From JAUIIK01 sp963745675 (GTDB lineage Bacteria; Chloroflexota; Chloroflexia; Thermomicrobiales; CFX8): DNA of 35,397 nucleotides. A program made the position numbers and the translations under genes. The DNA lies in NCBI GenBank assembly GCA_963745675.1, contig CAVUYM010000026.1, positions 1-35,397 on the forward strand, in the 5' to 3' direction. Positions 27,427 to 35,397 of this stretch are shown here, piece by piece. The notes under the pieces were generated by a model. The model saw only the letters and a list, made by a program, of their open reading frames with translations, had not been told where the DNA came from and made no database searches. The number at the start of each line of letters is the position of its first letter. The first letter of the stretch is position 1.

Positions 27427-29242
27427 ATGGTGAAGCACATCCGTCGTCGTACCGGCTTCGCAGTGTTGGTGTTTTGTCTGATCGCGGGTCAGATGGCTGG
27501 CTGGAGTAGTGTCGCCAGTGCCCAGCAAGGCGTCCCATTTGCTGATCCCGCATTTCAGCAGGTGTGGGCACAGGCCGACGAACCCGTTGCAGACGGCTCA
27601 GCCCAACGCTCCTGGCTGTGGGGACCGGAGCCAATTGGCGTCTCTCGCGACTACTACACGGAATCCACAGCGCAGGGCAATCTTCGCCTGGTCCAGTTCT
27701 TTGACAAAGCCCGGATGGAAATCACCTATCCGGATCAAGATTCCGACAGCATCTGGTATGTGAGCAACGGACTGCTCGTCAAGGAGATGGTGTCAGGTCA
27801 GCGTCAAACTGGGGATGATTTCTTCTTTCCTAAATCCGGCCTTTATCCCCGTTGCAGGCGACGCCGGTGACATCATCGCCTCACCGACCTATGCCAGCTT
27901 TCAGACCGTGGCAACCGTGAATGCCACAAGCAACCGATCACCAGATAGGATAGGTGGATCCGTAACAACGTGGATAGATATGAGCGGAACGGTCACAGAT
28001 GCAGCCCCCACCGGAAATGACGGTGAACGCCTATTACGACGCGACGCTCGGCCACAATATTCCCAATGTCTTCTGGAACTGGATGAACGACCCAGCGAAT
28101 GGGACGTGACACTTCGGAGCTGGGTTTACCCGATGGGCCTGCCAATGACCGAGCCCTATCGGATCACTGCGACTGTCAGGGGACAGAAGAAGTCGGTCCT
28201 GGTGCAATTGTTTGAACGGCGCGTGTTGACCTATACCCCGGACAATGCTCCCGAGTGGCGAGTGGAGATGGGTAACGTCGGCCGCTCCTATATGAACTGG
28301 GCACACCCACCCACTGATACGAACGTGATCTGGTCAGCTGACAGTCAGCAGTTGGTGTTCGCGAGTCAGCGAATTGGCAACTAGGATGTCTACAGCATCA
28401 TGGTCGATGGCAGTGGCTTGACGCAACTGACCGATAGTCCGTACATCGAGCTCCCAAGCGCCTGGCTACCAACCAATGACATTGTCTACGGTTGGCGGTC
28501 AAGAGAATGATCAGGTCATGAACGCTGATGGAAGCAATCAGCGGGCTCTATCGGTACGGTCCAGTCAATGGTCTCCTGATGGGAGTCAAGTGGCGTATCC
28601 GATAGTCGATGATCAGCAGATCGCTATTTGGGTTCAGGACGCTGATGGCGGCAACGATCATCTTGTTGCAGCGAATGGCGGCTATTGCAATGGCCGGCTC
28701 TCGTGGTCACCAGATGGAACGATGCTTGCTTACTGCACAGTGAACCGCGAAGATCCAGACAACGTCATCTGGGCGGTTCATGTCGTGAACGCGGACGGCT
28801 CGAACGATCGGGAAGTAATAGGGGATCTAGCGGGTACTTACTGGGTTGAGCGCGTTTCGTGGTCACCTGACAGCAGCCGTCTCGTTGTAGGGCAGATTTT
28901 GTATGAGAATGCGTCCAATCTCTACGTAGTCAGTGCTGACGGTTCAGGCTCCACCGTACTAGAGCTACCAGCAGATGCACCAAGTTCGCGTCCCTACACC
29001 CCTGACTGGTCACCTGTAGCTGACGAGATCGCATTCTCCACCGGCTTTGGGATCTTTGTGATCAATGCAGACGGACTGAGCTCAGACAGTTCACGAACCA
29101 TTGGGGGAGAAGTCCGGTATGGTCACCCGACGGTAAGTTCATTGCCTGGGAGGACGGAGGCTTTGGTGGTGGCACATCACTCGGTGTGATGTTAGCCGAT
29201 GGGACGAAACAACGTCTCGTTGATATACCGACGATTCCATAG
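27427..29242 (+). CDS. Secreted TolB/PD40-like protein with Chloroflexota-type N-terminal domain (frameshifted)
   Basis: An AAAAGGGG ribosome site precedes ATG 27427. The signal peptide is MVKHIRRRTGFAVLVFCLIA to VASAQQ. The next 250 residues (FADPAFQQVWAQADEPVADG, SWLWGPEPIGVSRDYY, FFDKARMEITYPDQDS, IWYVSNGLLVKEMVSGQ, YPMGLPMTEPYRITATVRGQ, LVQLFERRVLTYTPDNAPEW) match a domain I know from extracytoplasmic Chloroflexota proteins. A beta-propeller follows (VIWSADSQQLVFASQR, SWSPDGTMLAYCTV, SWSPDSSRLVVGQI, INADG). Frameshifts lie near 27830, 28020, 28380, 28480 and 29130. It ends LADGTKQRLVDIPTIP at 29242. Likely binds or senses a surface or wall component; ligand unknown. Confidence 0.65.
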
Positions 29243-29730
29243 TCAACCCTGGACCTTGAAGAACATCGTCAGTTGGCGCATAGGTGGACTGCACCAGGTT
29301 GCGTACGAAGCTCATATCAAGAGCTGCTGTGGTGAAGGGAATACACTAGCCATTAAATACTCGTTTTACAATACTCTGCTCTCTCTAAGGATTGCAATAC
29401 GCCTCAAACGTGGAAGCAAGAAGCGCCAACTGCCGTGGAATAACGCCAGCTTTGGGCATCCCTGGCTGACATCAAGTAATTGGAAGCGCTTCATTTGCCC
29501 ATGATCCCAATGGTCGGTCCTGCTCATTGCGAGGTAGGGATCTGAGACGGTTGATTTCGAAGCAAATAACCTTGCAACTCAAGACATGGGATAATCGAGA
29601 TGCCTCGTATATGGCTGTCACATCGAGAGCGACCATGTTGCCAGCGAGGGCGTCGTTTGCTACTTGCGGCCCCGTTTCCGTTTGCGCTGATACACCACAA
29701 TGCCTGTCACCTGGTAGATAGGGAAGATCC
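29243..29730. other. Stretch without a recognisable gene
   Basis: Lower-GC sequence between two secreted-protein genes. Short open frames exist on both strands but carry no ribosome site or family signature. A decayed gene is possible. A ribosome-like GGGAAG lies just before ATG 29731. Confidence 0.35.
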
Positions 29731-31073
29731 ATGCTCCGATTCATCGCAACCGGATGCATCTTGAGCTTGATGATTGCTGCCTGCAGCACGGCTGCTTCTA
29801 AAGATCCCACTGCCACCGCAGCGCCCACACTGGACATATTGCAAACTGCGACGTCTATTGCAACCATTGAACCATCTACAGCCCCGACGCCTACTAGGAC
29901 AGTGGCTCCATTGCCGACACCGATTCTCACTCCAGCATTTGTTCGCACTCCTACCTCACCAGCCACGATCGCGGCGGTGCCTACAGTTGAGGCTACTGCA
30001 ACGTTGGAGCAGAGCGTAAATCAGGCGGGGCCGTGCGCTAGCGTGGTGTCAGAGGCGGGGATCTTCTCTCAACCGGGCCACAGCCTCGCAACGATCCTCC
30101 GTGATGGTCCTGATGGGGGAATATTCATCGTCGATATCTCGAACGGCCAGGAACAACGAATGACGGACAATGCACAACATGGGCGGGTGGTTGATGCTGT
30201 TTGGGCTCCCGATGGTCGGAGATTGGCGCTGTCGATCGTCGAGAGCGAGACGCTTGGAGAGACGATAGACGAGAGCGAGTTCGACTGGGATATCTACGTG
30301 ATGGATGCGGAGGGAACCCAAATCTGCCTGGCTGACGACTCCATGGGTGGTGCCGTCGCTCCGGTTTGGTCTCCTGATAGTGCACAGGTAGCATTCATTC
30401 GTGATTCGCCTCAAGGTTCGGATTTGTTCGTCATGGATTCAGACGGCTCTCACTTGCTTCAGCTAACGCGGCTGAAAGGCAATGAGAGTTCGCCTGAGTG
30501 GTCGCCTGACGGGAGTACGATCATATTCACGAACCAGAATTCCAATGATGACTACGATGTCTCGATCTACACCGTAAAGCCAGATGGAACCGATCTCCAT
30601 GAACTCATCTCAAATGGCTGGACGAATCAGCGCCCACAGTGGTCTCCCGACGGGAGCAAGATCTTGTACTCAAGTAACGTCAGCCTTAATTCTGAGATTT
30701 ATGTGGCCTCTGCAGACGGTACGAATGCGATCAACCTGTCGAACAATTCGGGTAACGACTTCGGACCATATTGGTCGCCTGACGGCACGAAGATCACATA
30801 CTGGACAACGAGGTCATTTGAGGGGGAGGAGCACCGCTCTTCAACGTGGTGGTGGTGAACGCTGACGCTTCGGACGAGGCGGTCATCACAAGGAATAGAA
30901 CTGTCTACGAATTGTTTCAGTCGCCACAGTGGTCGCCGGATGGAGAACTGCTTGTCATGGTGAAGAACGCCAAGTGGTACGTCATGAATCCAGACGGCAC
31001 TGGCATACGGCCATTGTCTCCGACGAGCGAAGATGACCGATTCCTGTCATGGGTACCGTTACAAGGCGGTTGA
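29731..31073 (+). CDS. TolB/PD40-like lipoprotein (one frameshift)
   Basis: The N-terminus MLRFIATGCILSLMIAACST has a lipoprotein signal with the lipobox IAAC, so the mature protein should be lipid-anchored outside the membrane. A Thr/Pro/Ala-rich linker follows (residues about 25-95). The rest is a beta-propeller of repeated blades: VWAPDGRRLALSIVESE, VWSPDSAQVAFIRDSPQG, LFVMDSDGSHLLQLTRL, EWSPDGSTIIFTNQNSN, QWSPDGSKILYSSNVS, YWSPDGTKITYWTT, QWSPDGELLVMVKNAK. One indel near 30840 separates the last blades, which end at 31073. Compared with other genes here it is nearly intact. The ligand is unknown. Confidence 0.75.
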
Positions 31074-31107
31074 GCGACCATCATGCCGTGGCCCATTGAC
31101 CTCAACG

Positions 31108-31201
31108 TCATATCAGTTCGTGGTGTACCTCCTTTGGTGTCCGCTCGTTGAGTGACCCGTGTGGTCGTTCCCGGTTGGAGTCAGTCGCCAAGCCTCGATC
31201 A
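31108..31201 (-). mobile_element. IS3-family transposase remnant, C-terminal end
   Basis: On the minus strand, allowing one indel, the sequence reads IEAWR then DYNRERPHGSLNERTPKEVH with a stop at 31108-31110. This is the very end of an IS3-type transposase (the 'YNxxRPHxSLxxxTP' signature). Nothing recognisable of the transposase lies upstream of 31201. Confidence 0.6.
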
Positions 31202-31463
31202 TGGGATCGAAGTTGAAACATCGCTCGTCAGCTCTAAGGCGTGTTCCGCGGTGATTCCCGGACACATCGATGATTGCCCTCCAGCGACGGGATTTCAGAA
31301 TCTGGATGAACGTTACAATCTGTCATGGAGGCTAATCAACATATCCGATACAACAATATCTGAAGATAGAGTTTTCTTATCCGCAAAGACGCATCGAAGC
31401 GTCGACTATGTGATCATAGGGTTACACGGCCTCGATCGGCCGCCCTTGTGGCGACGAAGTGGG
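31202..31463. other. Stretch without a recognisable gene, upstream of the HIT gene
   Basis: AT-richer sequence beside the IS3 remnant. A frame runs through it into the HIT start but shows no domain. The HIT gene's promoter probably lies here. Confidence 0.3.
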
Positions 31464-31921
31464 ATGGCAATGGACGACTGCCCGTTCTGTCGGATCGTGA
31501 ACAGAGTTGCGCCAGCCGGAGTCATCTCTGTATGAGACCGCTTGGACAGCTCGCGTTCTTTCCTTTGGAGCCGGCAACGCGCGGCCACACGCTCGTGATT
31601 CCGAAACCGCACATTGAGCACTTTCTCGATCTTAGCCCCGAAGGTGTTCCGGAACTGGGAACAGCCGTTATTCATGTCGGCCAAGCACTCCGAGCGGTCC
31701 TGTCGCCGGAAGGCATGAACGTCATCACATCGGCTGGAGCCGCCGCCAGTCAATCAATCATGCATCTACATATTCACCTTGTCCCTCGCTGGAACGGTGA
31801 CGCAGTCGGCGAGATCTGGCCCCTCAAAATCGCGACTCCTGAACACATCCTAGAAGATGTCGCGAATGCACTCCGCGAGTTCTGTCGTACTGAATTCCTG
31901 GACGAGCGCAATCCCGAATAG
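31464..31921 (+). CDS. HIT-family nucleotide hydrolase (one frameshift)
   Basis: The start MAMDDCPFCRIVNR carries the CPFC zinc-type motif often seen at the N-terminus of HIT proteins. After an indel near 31530 the frame continues FPLEPATRGHTLVIPKPHIE and ends with the HIT triad segment IMHLHIHLVPRWNGD (about 31760), whose histidines hydrolyse the phosphoanhydride or phosphoramidate bond of nucleotide conjugates. The length, about 150 residues, is normal. ATG 31464 and ATG 31470 are both possible. It converges on the TM-protein gene with a 72-bp overlap. Confidence 0.75.
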
Positions 31922-32320
31922 CAGTACGCCAACGGCGAAGATCATGACATGCAACACCCTCCAAGTGTTTGCTGGCAGGATCGCTCGATACGTGCACGTA
32001 GGAAACTGGCTCGCATCACAATATTTACGGGTGTCCATTTCGAAGATCGGGACGAGTGACCCGGGCCTGATTGCATCGCGATACAGTTCGCGGAAGAGCC
32101 GCTCCTGTCGAAGATAAAAGGCGTCAAGCCACGCGAATGCGATGGGTGGTAAGAGTGCAACAAGAGCCATCCACCAGGTCAGGTTTGATGCGGTGAACGC
32201 ATATATCGCTGCGGAAACTGTCAGCGACCACCCCTTGATTGCAAAGGAATGTGAAGCTTGTCTAGCGATCGTAGCTTGGATGAATTCTAGATGCTTGATT
32301 CGGTCAGAAGACGTGCTCAC
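31850..32320 (-). CDS. Small multi-TM protein paired with the TIR-like gene
   Basis: An intact 156-residue protein. The cytosolic N-terminus STSSDRIKHLEFIQATIARQ precedes two hydrophobic segments (WSLTVSAAIYAFTAS, WWMALVALLPPIAFAWLDA), a charged segment LRQERLFRELYRDAI and a third hydrophobic stretch (VLHVMIFAVGVLLFGIALV). This layout recalls SLATT-type or similar membrane proteins that serve as effectors in bacterial immune systems; I recall related proteins next to TIR-like genes but cannot confirm it here. The GTG start 32320 overlaps the stop of the TIR gene as GTGA (a second GTG is at 32323). The pair is surely one operon. Confidence 0.6.
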   Translation of the reverse strand: MSTSSDRIKHLEFIQATIARQASHSFAIKGWSLTVSAAIYAFTASNLTWWMALVALLPPIAFAWLDAFYLRQERLFRELYRDAIRPGSLVPIFEMDTRKYCDASQFPTCTYRAILPANTWRVLHVMIFAVGVLLFGIALVQEFSTTELAECIRDIF

Positions 32321-32822
32321 CACTTGCCGCGGACAGCGATCGCGTCTTCCACCCAGCGTTCAAGGTTAACCTTGATGGTGTTGTAGACATCTCTACCCGT
32401 GATCCCGGAAGGATCGTGCACTGGAACAACCGTATCAAACGGGATCTTGCGTCGGTAGCGATCCTCGATCGTGAACCCTCTGAAGGGATTGGTTCCCTTG
32501 GTCGTGGATCTCCGCTGCGGTCCTCCAGACGGTGGATATGTACGCCTAGGACGCCCTTCCGATCGCCCCAGGCTTTCGTGAACTCGTAGTTGACCCACCT
32601 CCGGCCTGCTGTGTTGCTGCCGATGAGCACGACATTGCAGCTCTTACCCTTCATCTGCTCATCAATCCATGCACGAATCGCTGCGTCACCGCCTTTGGCG
32701 ACGTCTTCCCACTGGTTCGAACTCAGAAACGACTGTCCCTCGATCGCGCCGATATTTCTGATTTGCTGGACGCGCCAATTATCGAGCTGGTAGTGAAAAC
32801 TGTAGAAGACTCTCCGTGCCAC
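32317..32822 (-). CDS. TIR-like protein of the DUF1863/ThsB type (one frameshift)
   Basis: From GTG 32822 the protein reads ARRVFYSFHYQLDNWRVQQI, RNIGAIEGQSFLSSNQWEDV, AIRAWIDEQMKGKSCNVVLI, GSNTAGRRWVNYEFTKAWGD and RKGVLGVHIHRLEDR. The FYSFHY start and the 'NVVLIGSxTAGRRWVxYE' strand-helix are those of the MTH538-type TIR-like domain used by Thoeris ThsB sensors, where the Glu after the Trp-x-x-Tyr region takes part in NAD handling. One indel near 32520 shifts into NPFRGFTIEDRYRRKIPFDT and DVYNTIKVNLERWVEDA. A GGAGG site lies 8 nt before the GTG. It would make or sense a signal for the membrane partner translated from its stop. Confidence 0.65.
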
Positions 32823-32968
32823 GCAGTAGGCCTCCAATCGAAAGGCGATCATCTGTTCTGTACGTTCAACCAGAGTATACTTGAGATGTGACAATTTTGC
32901 CGGTTGTTGATCGGCCTTGAGGAGCGGCCGCACGGCCATTATGTAGGACGTAAGCGCGACATATCCCA

Positions 32969-34117
32969 ATGAACACAAAATCTCCACTATTCGATCAACT
33001 CGAACGCACTGACACCACCCACGCAGCGTACACAGAAAGCCAATTCGCATTCCTCGATCGCGTGGCTGGGCCATACTGGGAGCAGGTTCGCCAGCTGCTC
33101 GATGAGTGGTTCGCCCAAATCCCGCCAGAGCATAAAGACCATCTCCGCACCCGCTTCCAGAATTCTGATGACCGCCAGCACCGTAGTGCCTTCTGGGAAC
33201 TCTATCTGCACGAGCTATTTCGACGACTCGGTTTCACTGCAACGCATCATCCTGAGTTGCCTGGATCGTCAAACCAACCAGACTTTCTCTTCGAACGCGG
33301 TGATGATGCTTTCTATCTGGAAGCCGTCATGCTCGGCGATTCAGACAAAGAGTCGCGTGAAGAGCGACAGCGGTGGCAGGTGCTTGAGATGATCAAGCTG
33401 ATTTGACAGCCCTGCTTTCACATTGATGTACCGTCCGACTACGAGAAGGCTCAGCGATGCCTCCGACCACAGCGACGAGAGAAGCTTGAGCGCTGGCTGA
33501 ACGCATTGGACCCCGAGGAGGTCCGTGTGAATCGGTCCTACCCTATTTACGAATGGCGCAAGCACGGCTGGATCGTGCAGTTTGTGGCCATCCCGCGGCC
33601 ACTCAATAGCGGCAGATGCGAAGAGATAACCGTGTAGTCGCTGCGTCCGGCCCACCTTCTGCCAAGCATGTCGACGATCACCTCGCGATCCGTGACCGTT
33701 TGCACAAAAAGGCTGGGCGATACGGTCAGCTGGACAAGCCGTATGTTATCGCCCTCCACTCATCCCGGTCACAACCGGTGACACGGGATCTAGCAAGCCC
33801 TGTATGGACCCGCTTGGGAGCATGCTGATTGGTTACGGCAAGGACAGTTCGCTCCCTATTGGAACGCATCGCTGGACGGTTTTTGGCTCACCGCCATTGA
33901 CGGTATACGTCACCGAGGTGTCTCCGCAGTGCTAACCGCCACACAACTGGCGCCATGGTGGATTTGCCGAACCGAACTCACGATGTGGCACAATCCCTGG
34001 GCTCATCGGGAATCCTATCTATTACACTCTCCGTTTCCGAGCGCCCAAGTTGATCTGGGGCGGGGTGAATTCGTTGAATATGTTCCACTCGGACTCCGCC
34101 ATCTATCTTCGACTTAG
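32969..34117 (+). CDS. Putative PD-(D/E)XK-like nuclease-fold protein (frameshifted)
   Basis: ATG 32969 is divergent from the TIR gene. The first frame reads to 33406: EQVRQLLDEWFAQIPPEHKD, FWELYLHELFRRLGFTATHH, HPELPGSSNQPDFLFERGDD and AFYLEAVMLGDSDKESREE. The order helix, GxxxxxHPELPGS, PDFLF, FYLEAV resembles the alpha-beta-beta core of PD-(D/E)XK enzymes (PD ... ExX), although the usual Lys is replaced by Val. After frame changes near 33405, 33600 and 33800 the rest reads FHIDVPSDYEKAQRCLRPQR, YEWRKHGWIVQFVAIPRP, HLAIRDRLHKKAGRYGQLDK and FWLTAIDGIRHRGVSAVL-like segments, ending at 34117. Its role is unknown; its place beside the TIR pair suggests defence. Confidence 0.5.
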
Positions 34118-34200
34118 ACGAAGGCTGGCCCCAGGGAGATCCGTTCCCGAAGGCTAACTCCTTATCTTGCCTTTGCCATGATGTCATGGTTATGTCACGC

Positions 34201-34246
34201 TTGACATCGCCCTGATAAGTTCGCATAATGCTCTATTATACGAACT
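34201..34246 (+). other. dif/lox-like recombination site overlapping a promoter
   Basis: AGTTCGCATAA (34218-34228) and TTATACGAACT (34236-34246) are inverted repeats matching at 10 of 11 positions around a 7-bp centre TGCTCTA. The left arm is nearly the GCGCATAA arm of E. coli dif, and the symmetric form recalls loxP. TTGACA (34201-34206), 17 bp and CATAAT (34224-34229) form a consensus promoter whose -10 lies inside the left arm. GTTCGCATAAT recurs at 34305-34315. The recombinase gene begins 80 nt further on, so this may be its target and its switch. Confidence 0.6.
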
Positions 34247-34326
34247 GCCGGGCAGATTTGGTCTGTCAACGGACTGATTTTGGACGGTTAAGCCGCCGAT
34301 AAAGGTTCGCATAATACGAAAGCACC

Positions 34327-35256
34327 ATGACGACACTCACTACTCCACCCGACATCGAGGCCTTCACCGCCGATCTGGCGGCTGGCAGCCTGGCTGCCAA
34401 CACCGTCGGAGCTACCAGGCCGACCTGCGCCATCTCAGCCGGTGGTACAGCCAAACATACGGCGAGCCCTTCTCTGCTCCAAGCCTGACACCGTCCGTCA
34501 TCCGCGAGTACGTCTCCTATCTCCGCACGTCAAAGCAGGCCAGGCCGGCGACGATCAACCGACGCTTGTCGGCCATCCGTCGCTTCGCGAGCTGGGCCGC
34601 GGAGACTGGCCTATTAAAGGAAGCGACTCACCGGTTGAGGGCATCGCCTCGGTCAAGCAGGGCCGCCATGGCCCCAAGAGTCTCTCCAGGACGAGTACCG
34701 CCGGCTGCTCCATGCCGACCGAACGCTTCGGCACCCCGCGCGACGTCGCCATCCTCGAGCTCTTGCGCCACAGCGGCATCCGTGTCGGCGAGCTGGTCGC
34801 GCTGCGACGGGGCGACGTCGTCATCAACGAGCGCAGTGGCATGCTGACCGTCCGCGACGGCAAGGGCGGCGTCTTCAACGAGATCCCGCTCAACAAGCCG
34901 GCACGGCGGGCGCTCGATACCTATATAAAGGAAAGACCAACAGCTAGTGGAGAGCGATCGGGAAGAACAGGCGAGCGCCGCTCTTCCTCGGAACACGCGG
35001 TACGGGGAAGAACACGGCCCTCACCCCGCGGGCCGTCCAGAAGCTGATCCGCAAGTACGCCTATCACGCCAAGCTGGAGGGCGTCACGCCCCACCGGCTG
35101 CGGCACACCTTCTCGCGGCGCTTCCTCGACGAGTCCGGCGACCTGGTGATGCTCAACCGGCTCTCGGGCCACCGCCGGCTGGAGACGACGGCGATCTATA
35201 CCCAGCCGTCGCTCGAGGAGATGGCGGAAGCCTTGGAGCGGTCTGGGGAGGGATAA
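34327..35256 (+). CDS. Tyrosine recombinase, XerC/D-like (frameshifted)
   Basis: The N-terminal SAM-like core-binding region reads MTTLTTPPDIEAFTADLAAG and, in other frames, SVIREYVSYLRTSKQARPAT and INRRLSAIRRFASWAAETGL. The catalytic part has the Arg in LLRHSGIRVGELVAL (about 34780), the Lys in VRDGKGGVFNEIPL (about 34865), HRLRHTFSRRFLDESGD with the H-x-x-R box (about 35095), and LSGHRRLETTAIYTQPS with the His and nucleophilic Tyr (about 35190). So all residues of a site-specific recombinase are present. Frame changes lie near 34410, 34630, 34690 and 34960. ATG 34327 is 11 nt past CATAAT, again close enough for a leaderless start. It probably acts on the site at 34218-34246. Confidence 0.78.
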
Positions 35257-35397
35257 GACAATGGGATATGTCGCAACGAGGTGCATCACCAACTGATTCG
35301 ATATTTCGACGGATCTACGATGGCAGCTGGATTCTCATAATGCATGGACCAACAATCGGAGGCAGGTCAATGGGAATGTCATTGCCAACCACTTGGA
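35257..35397. other. Window end, no feature seen
   Basis: These bases hold no reading frame of note and no arm of the dif-like site. Confidence 0.4.

Noticed and set aside
29472..29966. A 164-codon minus-strand frame opposite the lipoprotein start
   Set aside because: Its N-terminal half is antisense to the lipoprotein's Thr/Pro linker; no ribosome site and no family.
32317..32822. Calling the TIR pair a standard Thoeris system
   Set aside because: No ThsA with a SIR2/SLOG or Macro domain is present; only the ThsB-like part matches, so the name would go beyond the evidence.
1..35397. CRISPR arrays, tRNA and rRNA genes
   Set aside because: No regularly spaced direct repeats, no cloverleaf with a GTTCRA-type arm and no rRNA motif was seen by reading.

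Overview
The window looks like a patchwork of two sources. Roughly the first 2.5 kb is very GC-rich and reads as actinobacterial chromosome: a membrane-anchored metallophosphoesterase with a Ser/Thr-rich tail, and a truncated FAD-dependent amine oxidoreductase. From about 2.54 kb onward the gene content looks like Chloroflexota (Thermomicrobia/Sphaerobacter-like). I infer this from the gene families only; no rRNA or tRNA is present to test it. The junction may be a real insertion or an assembly chimera. Many genes are split by single-base frameshifts although all their conserved motifs survive, which points to uncorrected indel errors at least as much as to real decay.

2.5-18.4 kb is a plasmid- or ICE-like accessory region. 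It holds two ArdC-type antirestriction proteins (4.4 kb, frameshifted; 11.3 kb, intact), an ImmA/IrrE-type metallopeptidase, a replication-relaxation protein, a VirD4/TraG-like coupling ATPase, an SSB, a DUF2786 protein, three PIN-type toxin-antitoxin loci (one cut by an IS, one fused to an ArdC tail, one intact), an ISKra4-like IS with an adjacent MITE, and a damaged group II intron. Several genes share one promoter layout: -35, 17-18 bp, -10, then only 9-10 nt to the ATG, so their mRNAs are predicted to be leaderless. The ArdC leaders carry repeated inverted repeats with a compensatory base-pair change.

18.4-22.2 kb is a minus-strand pair: an HTH/NB-ARC/TPR regulator whose stop overlaps (GTGA) the start of a sugar-type MFS transporter. 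22.5-31.1 kb has lower GC and encodes three secreted or lipid-anchored proteins built from TolB/PD40-like beta-propeller repeats, one of them a giant protein with CARDB, LCAT-like lipase and Ig-like parts. An IS630 fragment and an IS3 fragment lie inside or beside them.

31.4-35.4 kb looks like a small defence and integration module: a HIT hydrolase, a minus-strand overlapping pair of a TIR-like (DUF1863/ThsB-type) protein and a small multi-TM protein, a divergent ORF with a PD-(D/E)XK-like signature, and a tyrosine recombinase preceded by a dif/lox-like inverted repeat that overlaps a consensus promoter. The TIR-TM pair is the best candidate for a poorly described immune system.
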